Shown: positions 1-6,813 of the stretch, piece by piece | Layout of the letters: the number at the start of each line of letters is the position of its first letter | Numbering within the stretch: position 1 is the stretch's first letter | NCBI GenBank assembly: GCA_964343505.1 | Contig: CAYFJU010000097.1 | Location: 1-7,594, forward strand | Length of the DNA stretch: 7,594 bases | Reading direction: 5' to 3' | Source of the DNA: TCS55 sp964343505 | Lineage (GTDB): Bacteria; Fidelibacterota; Marinisomatia; Marinisomatales; TCS55 | Program-made: the position numbers and the translations under genes | Notes under the pieces: model-generated | What the model was told of the DNA's origin: nothing | Seen by the model: only the letters and a program-made list of their open reading frames with translations | The model's database searches: none

Positions 1-135
1 CTATTATCGGGGATTATCAGACCATTTTTAAAATTTTAACCGGACACTATTGATCTGAAAACTAAACTAAGGGTACATGCGGGATTAAAGCGTAACAGAA
101 AGATCAAGGTGATCGATCAATATCTGGCTAAGTAG
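1..135 (+). pseudogene. Possible 3' remnant of an unidentified gene, apparently frameshifted
   Basis: Two short coding-like stretches follow each other on the plus strand. The frame starting at base 3 reads IIGDYQTIFKILTGHY and stops at 51-53. The frame starting at base 40 reads PDTIDLKTKLRVHAGL, continues basic (KRNRKIKVIDQYLAK) and stops at TAG 133-135. The second stretch looks like a protein C-terminus. Joining the two around bases 45-55 would need a one-base change of frame, as in a decayed gene. I do not recognise the family. The alternative is that the real gene simply ends at 53 and the rest is chance. No terminator is visible between 135 and 209. Confidence 0.25.
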
Positions 136-209
136 CAACCATTTTTGTCTATTAAGCCTAAAATTACTCATTATTTTCTGTATTTCAGTCTATATCTTCT
201 AACTTTATA

Positions 210-983
210 TTATTTCTTGAAACGTTCTTTATTGTGATATTTAAGAAATTCCGGGTCCGGACGGAATTTTGAGGGTAGAAATATTTCTTTCCCTTCATAT
301 TTTAGAAAGAGTTCCTGAATTGGTACATTTGTTTTCTGTTTTTTTAATTCGTCAGATATCATAATTCGATAAACAGGGCTTATGGTAATTAAGCCATTTT
401 CAAAAGCTTTATCATGCAAACTGTTAATAGCAATTCCATTTCGAGGGTTTAAGCGATTTTGGCTATCCACACTCCAAGGTTTTATATGTCCAGCAATTAA
501 TAATTCCGGTTTATTAAGGCCTGTTATACAGCAGGAAAAATTATAGGAAGCTAGTACTGTTTTTCTAAAGAAGGATTGGTTTACTCGCGCTTTCACAGTG
601 CTTTCTCTTTCTTTACCTTCTTTTGGTATTTCGGATTCATCAATTTCCGTAATTGCTTCAACTGTCGAGTTTTCGAACATTGCTCTAAGTTTTTCACCTT
701 CATAAGGCAAATTATCCCAATCCATATAAAATTCATTCCAAATTTCTTTATCAAGTTTACTGACGTTAGAGGCACCCTTTATTCCCCTTGCTTGTAGGCT
801 GGGGTCAAGGCTCGAAAAATTCACTAATTTGTAAGCTACGGCACTTGGCGTTCTCCCAATTAAACTGGAAAGTTTTACAATATCAGGATTACCCTTGTGT
901 AATTTTCCAAAAGGAAGTTTGCAGTATAAGTTAATTGCTAAAATAAGCTCCTCTCTACTCCATAGCTTTTGTCCTTTTTTCAT
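210..983 (-). CDS. HNH endonuclease (HNH_2-type), 257 aa
   Basis: This is a probable metal-dependent DNA endonuclease of the group often annotated as putative restriction endonuclease with an HNH_2-like domain. The C-terminal half carries the fold: CCITGL at residues 151-156, then AGHIKPWS with His166, an Asn-rich turn (N176, N179, N182) and SLHDKAFENGLI with His190. This order of His, Asn and His is the HNH core. The N-terminal region (about 6-55, WSREELILAINLY to RTPSAVAYKL) looks like a small helical DNA-binding module, and a charged linker (about 105-130) joins the two. The start is supported by AGGAGA at 991-996, seven bases before the ATG. No methyltransferase or specificity gene is visible nearby, so it is either an orphan or part of a defence locus extending beyond the window. 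The substrate cannot be told from sequence. Confidence 0.85.
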   Translation of the reverse strand: MKKGQKLWSREELILAINLYCKLPFGKLHKGNPDIVKLSSLIGRTPSAVAYKLVNFSSLDPSLQARGIKGASNVSKLDKEIWNEFYMDWDNLPYEGEKLRAMFENSTVEAITEIDESEIPKEGKERESTVKARVNQSFFRKTVLASYNFSCCITGLNKPELLIAGHIKPWSVDSQNRLNPRNGIAINSLHDKAFENGLITISPVYRIMISDELKKQKTNVPIQELFLKYEGKEIFLPSKFRPDPEFLKYHNKERFKK

Positions 984-1078
984 TCACGTTTCTCCTAATT
1001 AAAAAATGGTTGCTTCAACACCATCATCCCATAATTGGATTTAACTTAGAAATTTTTCTTGAGGCCCCATTAGGGTTA

Positions 1079-1249
1079 CTATTTTGATCGTTTCTCTACA
1101 CAGTGTGAGCACATTCCTAACTTGGTGCCAACTTGGTATCGTTTTGGCTCAAGCGATTTACGAAAGTGTGTGGCAACAAAACTTGAACCAATCTTCTCAT
1201 ATAATGGTTCGGGTAATCCATTCAAAGTCATCCATTCTTTCATATTCAT
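1079..1249 (-). CDS. Possible small protein, 56 aa, one CxxC pair
   Basis: An open frame on the minus strand runs from ATG at 1247-1249 (a second ATG is at 1241-1243) to TAG at 1079-1081, reading MNMKEWMTLNGLPEPLYEKI and on to a C-terminus MCSHCVEKRSK. Composition is protein-like, with a run of basic residues and a single CxxC (C47, C50) near the end, which alone would be half of a zinc site. An in-frame stop lies 15 bases upstream of the ATG, so it is not the visible tail of a longer gene. I see no good ribosome binding site. It could be a genuine small protein, a decayed fragment, or chance. The family is not recognised. Confidence 0.3.
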   Translation of the reverse strand: MNMKEWMTLNGLPEPLYEKIGSSFVATHFRKSLEPKRYQVGTKLGMCSHCVEKRSK

Positions 1250-1275
1250 TGTAGGATAAATTTAGGGGGTCGCTT

Positions 1276-1378
1276 TATGACCCTCATTTTTGTTGAATTA
1301 AAACCCAATCCCTCCAGCAGGACGTACAGTCCTGCTGGCTATATGACCTTCTTTTTTAGGGGATTTAAAACCCAATCC
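1276..1378. repeat. Imperfect direct repeat (66-bp period) flanking a palindrome
   Basis: A stretch of about 36 bp at 1276-1311 is repeated imperfectly at 1342-1378. Both copies start tatgacc, run through a T-rich part and end in ttaaaacccaatcc. The right copy contains the last codons and stop of the ORF6N gene (IGF-stop); the left copy is the same sequence without the gene. The palindrome 1314-1338 sits between them. The arrangement suggests a local duplication of the gene's 3' end, perhaps when the palindrome entered. Confidence 0.65.
1314..1338. repeat. Perfect palindrome, 10-bp arms, 5-nt loop
   Basis: The left arm ccagcaggac (1314-1323) is the exact complement of the right arm (1329-1338), with loop gtaca. 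On the plus strand a T-run follows only after about 12 bases, and on the minus strand, where the flanking ORF6N gene ends, no T-run follows. It is therefore not a typical intrinsic terminator. It lies 27 bases downstream of the ORF6N stop and could still form a 3' hairpin on that mRNA. Its loop does not match the TCCT-type palindromes at the right of the window. Confidence 0.8.
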
Positions 1379-1871
1379 GTTTGCTCTTGGGTTTTGGTTG
1401 TTTCAATAGATCACTGACTTCCTGAATGATTCTGTGCAGAGACTTACCATGGCCATCCAGTATTTTTTCGATTTTTTCTACCCGCAAGGCTAACTCTTTA
1501 TCCGCATATAATAATTCCCGCATGCGTACAAATGCCCGCATGATAGCGATATTGACATCCACTGCACGCTTACTCCGTAAAACAGAAGATAGCATGGCGA
1601 CGCCTTGTTCAGAGAAAGCATGCGGTAATTTCCGTATGCCGCCCCAACTTGAAGTCACAAATTGTGATTTCAAGTTTTCAAATTCAGCATTATTTAATTG
1701 AAACATAAAATCTGATGGGAATCTATTAATATTCCTTCTTACTCCCTGCATGAGTACCCTTGTTTCAACACCATATAATTCAGCTAAATCCCGGTCCAAC
1801 ATGACTTTTTGATTTCTAATCAGTAAGATTTTACCGGCAATACTTTCAATCGGCATAACATCATTTTTCAT
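1365..1871 (-). CDS. ORF6N domain-containing protein, 168 aa
   Basis: The protein belongs to the ORF6N family, a DNA-binding domain first described in phage and large-DNA-virus proteins and common as a stand-alone gene in bacterial genomes. The signature covers residues about 8-115: IRNQKVMLDRDLAELYGVET, a stretch RNINRFPSDFMFQL, the invariant-looking SQFVTSSWGG, then FSEQGVAMLSSVLRS and VNIAIMRAFVRMREL. A helical, coiled-coil-like tail (about 120-155) and a basic end (KPKSKRIGF) follow, which is the usual length and layout. AGGAGGT at 1876-1882 sits four bases before the ATG and fixes the start; an internal Met at residue 6 has no such signal. The function in bacteria is not established; DNA-binding regulator or prophage-derived accessory protein are the usual suggestions. 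No other phage gene is visible around it. Its 3' end has been duplicated downstream (see the repeat at 1276-1378). Confidence 0.9.
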   Translation of the reverse strand: MKNDVMPIESIAGKILLIRNQKVMLDRDLAELYGVETRVLMQGVRRNINRFPSDFMFQLNNAEFENLKSQFVTSSWGGIRKLPHAFSEQGVAMLSSVLRSKRAVDVNIAIMRAFVRMRELLYADKELALRVEKIEKILDGHGKSLHRIIQEVSDLLKQPKPKSKRIGF

Positions 1872-2324
1872 TTGTACCTCCTGTCATAAATCATAATTTT
1901 CTGCCGTAAATATACGAAATTATTTTGATTATGGTATATCTATGGACTCCGGAAATCAACTTGAGAACGCAATTTCCGGCTCTATAATGGGTAAAAAGAA
2001 TGTGTGGAAGTCACAATTTGCAGCCTCCAATTAGCCTTCCGTGAAAATGATTATCTTTCTTAAAAACATCTATATTTGCTGAAAATTTCCCGTATATAGC
2101 CTGGGCAAAAGCTGACCCATCTCAATTGGCAACTCTAAGGTTAGACTACAGAATGAAATGACGAGATGTGCAAATCATTTCTAAACTTGCGCTTTCGCAA
2201 CAATTCGCGTTGCTCATTGTTGCATTCCAAACCAATTCAGCGAACTTGTCAGTGGTAAATCAAAAGTCCTCTTTAAAGCAGAAATTTATTTTACCAGCAC
2301 GAACGACCTGCAATGATTTAGCCA
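1872..2324. other. Gene-free spacer
   Basis: No convincing gene is seen on either strand; open frames are short and lack ribosome binding sites. The part next to 1872 must carry the ORF6N promoter, and an AT-rich TATATT lies near 1910 on the minus strand, but I cannot assign boxes with confidence. An inverted repeat with arms ccggaaat at 1949-1956 and atttccgg at 1972-1979 (15-nt loop) is present. A weak inverted repeat with gcaacaa/ttgttgc arms lies near 2198-2224. No intrinsic terminator is visible after the lipoprotein gene that ends at 2325. Confidence 0.5.
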
Positions 2325-2780
2325 TCACTTTGCCGTCACCGTCCACTCCAATATGCCTGTGAATTTGGCCCCTTGAATGACTGCCTTTTTTGGCTTATCT
2401 GTGGACGAACCATCTACCTGTGTGGTATTTCCAGTCACGATATATTCGTAGATCTTTCCTCCATTGGCGTCCTCTAATCGAACAGTTGTTGTATCCTTTC
2501 CTTTATAATCGGTGACGATCAAGGTGGAGGCCAGGGACTTCCCCTCTTCCAAATTAAATGTCAGATCAATGGATTCATCCAAGGTATAATTATCCCCACG
2601 CACACTGAATGAAAAAGCTGATGGTGTATTGATAATGGCCGGTAGGTTTTCTACCAATCCATGGTCTGGTTCAGGCGGGCCGACGCAGGAGTATAAGGAA
2701 AAAGTAATAAGGAAAAAGGGAAAGAGTGTCGCCCTAAGCCTGTGGATGAGTGAAAGAAAATTGTAATTAAATTTGATCAT
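2325..2780 (-). CDS. Small predicted lipoprotein, 151 aa
   Basis: The first 31 residues form a signal peptide with a basic start (K3, R14, R16), a hydrophobic core ATLFPFFLITFSLYS and Cys32 in a lipobox-like LYSC; tyrosine at the position two before the cysteine is a little unusual. After the cysteine comes a Pro-rich linker (VGPPEPDH), then about 105 residues rich in Thr, Val and Asp, probably beta-sheet, with no cysteines. It should be lipidated and anchored on the periplasmic side of a membrane. No known family is recognised. Its ATG overlaps the rmuC stop as ATGA, so translation is probably coupled to rmuC, and it is the last gene of the operon. A link in function to RmuC is only suggested by position. 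Confidence 0.75.
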   Translation of the reverse strand: MIKFNYNFLSLIHRLRATLFPFFLITFSLYSCVGPPEPDHGLVENLPAIINTPSAFSFSVRGDNYTLDESIDLTFNLEEGKSLASTLIVTDYKGKDTTTVRLEDANGGKIYEYIVTGNTTQVDGSSTDKPKKAVIQGAKFTGILEWTVTAK

Positions 2781-3874
2781 TCCTCTAATTCCTTCGGATC
2801 GTCTCCCTGCCCCAACTGGAGTTCATTGATCTTTTCCATGGGTTTTTCCAAAGCACGACGACGCGGTCCGGAAAGTTCATCATAATGGTTTGCAACCGTA
2901 CCCAATGTTTTACCCAATGCATCCAGTTTTTCCAGAAATTTTTCATACTGTTTCCGAAATACACCCACCAACTGCTGCACTTCCCCGGCTTTCTGTTCCA
3001 TAGCAAAATTGGATGCAGTTTGCCGAATCAGAGATAAGACGGCATACAAGGTAATCGGTGAACAAAGGACTACTTTCCGGGCCAGGGCAAAATCAATCAA
3101 CTCCCGATCTTCCTGGTTTAAAAATGCATAAATACTTTCATTGGGAATGAACATGAGCACATAATCAACCGTGCCCCCTTCCGGGTCGATATAAGAACGT
3201 TTTTCAATCGCTTTCACATGGTTTCGAACATCGGAGAGAAATGCTTTTTTCTCCGCCGCCTGTTCATTCTCATTATCCGTACCCAAATAATTTTCATAGT
3301 GAGTCAGGGGGAATTTCACATCCATATTGATGCGTTTTTCGTCCGGGAGTTTAAAGGTGAAATCCGGGCGTCCTTCACCAGCCTGGGCTTGTTTCTCAAA
3401 ATTGATGCCTTCCACCAATCCCATAAAATTAATAATATCCTCCACCATCCGTTCCCCCCACTGGCCCCTGGCCTGAGAACTGGACAACACCCGCTGGAGT
3501 TGGGTGGTGGTCTCCGCCAAATCACCGATTCCCTTTTGAGAAGAGGCAACCTGGCCTTTCAATTCACTCGTGGACTTATCCAATCCTTCCAATTTCTTTT
3601 TCATTTCAACGAGAGATTGATCAATCAATTCTTTTTTCTGATCCAATTGACCGTCTGAAGATTTCAATAATTCTGAAAATTTATTTTCTGCCAATTTTAA
3701 GAAGGTATCCAGATTCTGATCCAAGGCTTGTTTGGATAGATCACCAAATTCCGCTTTGATTTGATCCCGATTGGCTTGGGCCGCTTCAACTTCTTTCTGC
3801 TTCAAGAACCAAATAATTCCGGCACCGACTGCGAACCCAAACAAGAAAAGAATTATGCCTGTCGTTACCGTCAT
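2777..3874 (-). CDS. rmuC: RmuC family DNA recombination protein, 365 aa
   Basis: RmuC proteins are predicted nucleases; in Escherichia coli the gene was found as a factor limiting inversions at short inverted repeats. Here residues 5-24 form one membrane span (TGIILFLFGFAVGAGIIWFL) followed by KQK, so the body probably faces the cytoplasm. Residues about 27-130 are a long coiled coil. The RmuC domain (about 135-330) has the family motifs RGQWGE (136-141), GRPDFTFKLP (168-177) and MDVKFPL (184-190). D171, D185 and K187 are spaced like a PD-(D/E)xK nuclease centre, with E141 a further candidate ligand. It is shorter than the E. coli protein (about 475 aa), mainly in the coiled coil and tail. 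The start overlaps the preceding stop as ATGA, with GGGAG just upstream. Confidence 0.93.
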   Translation of the reverse strand: MTVTTGIILFLFGFAVGAGIIWFLKQKEVEAAQANRDQIKAEFGDLSKQALDQNLDTFLKLAENKFSELLKSSDGQLDQKKELIDQSLVEMKKKLEGLDKSTSELKGQVASSQKGIGDLAETTTQLQRVLSSSQARGQWGERMVEDIINFMGLVEGINFEKQAQAGEGRPDFTFKLPDEKRINMDVKFPLTHYENYLGTDNENEQAAEKKAFLSDVRNHVKAIEKRSYIDPEGGTVDYVLMFIPNESIYAFLNQEDRELIDFALARKVVLCSPITLYAVLSLIRQTASNFAMEQKAGEVQQLVGVFRKQYEKFLEKLDALGKTLGTVANHYDELSGPRRRALEKPMEKINELQLGQGDDPKELEE

Positions 3875-4452
3875 GCCTCAACACTCCCTTTCAATCCCAA
3901 TTCATCTGCTTTTTCCTTCAACGCATCAATGACAAATTGGATATGTTCTGACAGATCCACGCCCAGTTCCTCTACGGATTGGAAAATATCTTCGCGCAGG
4001 ACAGAAGCGGCGAATGATTTTTGCTTTAGTTTTTTCTTCACCGATTTCGGTTTCACTTCAAAAATTGATTTGGATGGCCGAACGTAAGTTACGGCAAAAA
4101 TGAAGCCAGTCAATTCATCTACGGCAAAAAGGGCTTTGGCCATGTCTGTATCCCTGGGAACGCCTGTGTAAGTGGCGTGACCCATTATAGCGCGGGTGAT
4201 GGATTCAGGATATCCATTAGCTTTGAGGATTTCATTTCCCCGGTAAGGATGATCATTCAGGGAAGGATACATTTCATAATCAAAATCATGCAAGAGACCG
4301 GCCAGGCCCCATTCATTGGGGTCCCCATTATATTTATCGGCCATCTTGCGCATGACCTGCTCAACCCCCAAGGCATGGCGGCGCAGACTGTCCGTTTTGG
4401 TGTATTCGTGCAACAGCTCAAGCGCTTCGTCTCTGGAAGGACAATCACCCAT
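3871..4452 (-). CDS. HD-domain phosphohydrolase (HDIG type), 193 aa
   Basis: This is a probable metal-dependent phosphohydrolase of the HD superfamily, HDIG-like. Candidate metal ligands appear in order: His26 (RRHALGVE), His55-Asp56 (GLLHDFDYE), His68 (NDHPYRG), His92 (IMGHAT) and Asp112 (FAVDELTG). Two extra histidines between the HD pair and the last Asp are the pattern seen in HD proteins that bind two metals. Residues about 120-193 are a helical tail with a basic patch (KPKSVKKKLKQK). There is no signal peptide or membrane span, so it acts in the cytoplasm; the substrate (nucleotide or other phosphate ester) is not predictable. Its ATG shares one base with the stop of the aminopeptidase gene (TGATG), and its own stop overlaps the rmuC start, so it is an internal gene of the operon. 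Confidence 0.88.
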   Translation of the reverse strand: MGDCPSRDEALELLHEYTKTDSLRRHALGVEQVMRKMADKYNGDPNEWGLAGLLHDFDYEMYPSLNDHPYRGNEILKANGYPESITRAIMGHATYTGVPRDTDMAKALFAVDELTGFIFAVTYVRPSKSIFEVKPKSVKKKLKQKSFAASVLREDIFQSVEELGVDLSEHIQFVIDALKEKADELGLKGSVEA

Positions 4453-5921
4453 CAGGCGCCGATCAAATCCACAACCAAACGAATCACTTCCCCCGTGGCA
4501 GTGCCCTTATTCTGGTAGGGCAAATCCTTGTCACCCCAAGCCGTGCCGGCAATGTCGAAATGACACCAGGGGATATCTTCACCGACAAATGCTTTCAGAA
4601 AGGCACCACCGGCGATGGTACCAGCCTGGCGAGGCGCACCGATATTTTTTACATCGGCTATATTGGATTTCACCTGCTCCAGGTACTCATCCCAAAGCGG
4701 GAATTCCCATACCTTTTCCCCAGTGGTTTTTGAAGATGATTTTACGGCTTCCACCAGGGCTTCATCCGTCCCCATTATCCCGGTGGCCACATGGCCCAGT
4801 GCCACAACCACCGCACCGGTTAGGGTGGCAAAATCTATAATATATTCCGGATCATAATGCTTGGAGGCATAGGATAAACCATCAGCCAAGATAATTCGTC
4901 CTTCCGCATCCGTGTTCAAAACTTCTATGGTCTTCCCATTGTATGCCGTAAGCACATCCCCGGGACGATAGGCCTTATCACCACTCATATTTTCTGTGGA
5001 TGGGATGATACCCACAATATTCATTTTCGGTTTCAGCTCAGCCACTGCTTTCATCACGCCCAACACTACACCTGAACCGCACATGTCGTATTTCATTTCA
5101 TCCATTTTGGCTGCTGGTTTAATCGAAATACCGCCACTGTCGAAGGTGAGCCCCTTCCCAACTAACACTTTGGGTTTTTGCTTTTTCGGGCCGCCCATGT
5201 ATTCCATGATAATGAACTTTGGCGGCACATCCGTACCGGAAGCCACACCGGCCAAGGCGCCCATCCCCATTTTAGTAAATTTATCCCGGTCGAAAACGGT
5301 GACTTTCATACCGCCAGTTTTTCCGATAGCAGTCGCATTTTCAGCAAGGTGGGATGGTGTGGCCACATTCCCGGGACGATTCTCAATATCACGCGCCAGG
5401 CACACACCATTGGCGATCACGGCGCCTTTTTCCACTGCTTTTTTATTACCGCCCACCACAGTTGCATCTGCCATTTCAAAGTTATCTTCCCCATCCGTTT
5501 TAAATTCATTGAACTGGTAACTGCCCAAAACCAATCCTTCAGCAACGGCCTGGGAATGATAAGCATCTTTCCCATCCACGGGCATAAGAAAGGAGACTGA
5601 TTCCACTTTATTGGCCACACAGGCTTTGGAGACACCGCCCCCGGCCCGTCGTAGTGTTTCTGCATTCAGTTCACCCCGTTTGCCTAAGCCATACACAAAT
5701 GCGATGGCGCCTTTTTTTCCCACCACTGTTTTGATCTCACCTACTTTTCCTTTGATGAGATTCGCGGTCAATGCATTAGAAAGTCCTCGGCCCAATTCAC
5801 GGTTCACCCCCTGAAATTGGCGGGACAGTTTCAGATCATCATAAATACCAACAGCAATTGCGTCAGATTTAACCTTTCGCCAATCCCCGGCTGAATGTTT
5901 TATTTTTGAAAGATGTGCCAT
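4452..5921 (-). CDS. pepA: Leucyl aminopeptidase, M17 family, 489 aa
   Basis: The enzyme is a two-metal cytosolic aminopeptidase that removes N-terminal residues from peptides, normally as a hexamer. The N-terminal domain spans about residues 1-160. The catalytic domain holds the M17 signatures NRPGN (181-185), VGKGLTFDSGGISIKP (254-269) and NTDAEGR (336-342). Metal ligands are K256, D261, D279, D338 and E340, with catalytic K268 and R342. These positions are 14 below those of the E. coli enzyme throughout, so the active site is complete. Length is close to the usual 500. The start is supported by GAGGA at 5926-5930. It is the first gene of a four-gene overlapping operon, and its promoter must lie within 5931-6086, a palindrome-rich AT-rich spacer. 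E. coli PepA also binds DNA in Xer recombination; I see nothing that tests this here. Confidence 0.96.
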   Translation of the reverse strand: MAHLSKIKHSAGDWRKVKSDAIAVGIYDDLKLSRQFQGVNRELGRGLSNALTANLIKGKVGEIKTVVGKKGAIAFVYGLGKRGELNAETLRRAGGGVSKACVANKVESVSFLMPVDGKDAYHSQAVAEGLVLGSYQFNEFKTDGEDNFEMADATVVGGNKKAVEKGAVIANGVCLARDIENRPGNVATPSHLAENATAIGKTGGMKVTVFDRDKFTKMGMGALAGVASGTDVPPKFIIMEYMGGPKKQKPKVLVGKGLTFDSGGISIKPAAKMDEMKYDMCGSGVVLGVMKAVAELKPKMNIVGIIPSTENMSGDKAYRPGDVLTAYNGKTIEVLNTDAEGRIILADGLSYASKHYDPEYIIDFATLTGAVVVALGHVATGIMGTDEALVEAVKSSSKTTGEKVWEFPLWDEYLEQVKSNIADVKNIGAPRQAGTIAGGAFLKAFVGEDIPWCHFDIAGTAWGDKDLPYQNKGTATGEVIRLVVDLIGA

Positions 5922-5954
5922 TTTTTCCTCGAATTTTAAATGAATTAAATTTTA

Positions 5955-6032
5955 ACTAATGAGAAAATTAGTGTGCTTAGGCCCATATTCAAATATGGGA
6001 ATGAATAAAGTGACACAAGCATTTTGCTTGTG
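5955..6032. repeat. Three short palindromes upstream of the aminopeptidase gene
   Basis: In 78 bp there are three separate inverted repeats: actaat/attagt at 5955-5972 (6-nt loop), cccatatt/aatatggg at 5982-5999 (2-nt loop), and cacaagca/tgcttgtg at 6014-6032 (loop TTT). The third has the CA-TTT-TG centre of the palindromes at 6060-6081 and 6745-7518; the first two do not. They lie where the aminopeptidase operon promoter should be, so they could be operators, 5'-leader hairpins or mobile palindromes. I could not choose between these, and no clear promoter boxes were recognised. Confidence 0.6.
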
Positions 6033-6055
6033 CACATTTCATAGATTTCGTACCA

Positions 6056-6085
6056 TTTTCCACGGCCAAGGATGGCCGTGGAAAA
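6056..6085. repeat. Palindrome just after the transposase stop (REP-like)
   Basis: The arms ccacggcca (6060-6068) and tggccgtgg (6073-6081) are perfect complements around loop AGGA, which reads TCCT on the minus strand. Flanking tttt and aaaa extend the stem to 13 bp (6056-6085). It begins one base beyond the transposase stop codon. Because A rather than T follows the stem in either direction, it is not a classical terminator. Arm length, loop length and loop sequence equal those of the palindromes on the other side of the transposase, in the opposite orientation. Confidence 0.8.
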
Positions 6086-6086
6086 A

Positions 6087-6701
6087 TCAGGATTTTGAAT
6101 AGGACCATGGCCAATCGGCGGCACTTTTTACCAAGTTCGCTTCCACTGGGTTATCAATCACATATTTGATTATACGATCGAAACTTTGGTCTGACCTAAC
6201 ATAATGATCAAAACTTTCATTCATCCAAAACTGCCCCTTTCTCCTTAAAATTTTATTGGCTTCTGAAGCGGTATAACTTTTAATACTATGCATTATTTTT
6301 GACATAGGCACATACTCATTTTCTTCAATATGATTGGGTTTTAAGACAATATGAACATGATTAGACATCACACAATACGCAAATAATTTATACATTTTTT
6401 CATCATGAAAATGAATGGCATCACACACCATATTTGCAATTTCAGGATCCTTCAAATAATGTGGACCTGTATTTGACATATGTAAATAATTGTCATACTT
6501 AAAAATCAATTTCAAGCGTTGCTTAACCGCATCCTGTATGTCAATTCCATCTTTAGAAATAATATGGGTCAGCCGTGCATATTCATCAGAAATATTATGA
6601 AGGATTTCTTTGGGCAAACTCTCGGCGAGTCGAAAGGTAATAAAAAGTATTGCGCCAGGCGGCTGAATATGGGGTAGATCGCCTTGATATATCATTTTCA
6701 T
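6087..6701 (-). CDS. REP-associated tyrosine transposase (RAYT), Y1_Tnp family, 204 aa
   Basis: This is a single-strand DNA transposase of the HUH/Y1 class, IS200-related, in the branch called RAYT or TnpA_REP. Visible hallmarks are an N-terminal beta strand GAILFITFRL (16-25), the metal-binding SNHVHIVLKP with H115 and H117 (HUH), the catalytic-tyrosine segment IKSYTASEANK with Y143, and the RAYT-type end FWMNESFDHYVRS, RIIKYVIDNPVEANLV and DWPWS. Length fits the family. AGGAAGG at about 6709-6715 supports the ATG at 6699-6701; a second ATG lies two codons in. RAYT proteins are usually single-copy, non-mobile genes that process REP palindromes. Hairpins occur directly after its stop and densely upstream, which fits that role. 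No accessory TnpB or IS ends are visible. Confidence 0.9.
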   Translation of the reverse strand: MKMIYQGDLPHIQPPGAILFITFRLAESLPKEILHNISDEYARLTHIISKDGIDIQDAVKQRLKLIFKYDNYLHMSNTGPHYLKDPEIANMVCDAIHFHDEKMYKLFAYCVMSNHVHIVLKPNHIEENEYVPMSKIMHSIKSYTASEANKILRRKGQFWMNESFDHYVRSDQSFDRIIKYVIDNPVEANLVKSAADWPWSYSKS

Positions 6702-6813
6702 TTTTGTTCCTTCCTTTTCACCACAGTGCCCGGTTCAACCAGTGCCAGAATCATCTTGATTCTGGGGTTCACCAAGTCCCCGGCTCATCCTGACCCGGGT
6801 GTCATCCAGTGCA

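Noticed and set aside
1942..2034. 30-codon frame starting MDSGNQLENAI on the plus strand
   Set aside because: Short, without a ribosome binding site, and lying over an inverted repeat; chance is the simpler reading.
2168..2362. 64-codon open frame on the plus strand
   Set aside because: It overlaps the lipoprotein gene's end on the other strand, has no ribosome binding site and no recognisable motif.
4316..4840. 174-codon plus-strand frame opposite the aminopeptidase gene
   Set aside because: It is antisense to well-supported pepA and HD-domain coding sequence, and its composition reflects the complementary codons.
6056..6085. Intrinsic terminator for the transposase gene
   Set aside because: The stem is strong, but the bases after it are A, not T, in either direction; the palindrome is better grouped with the REP-like hairpins.
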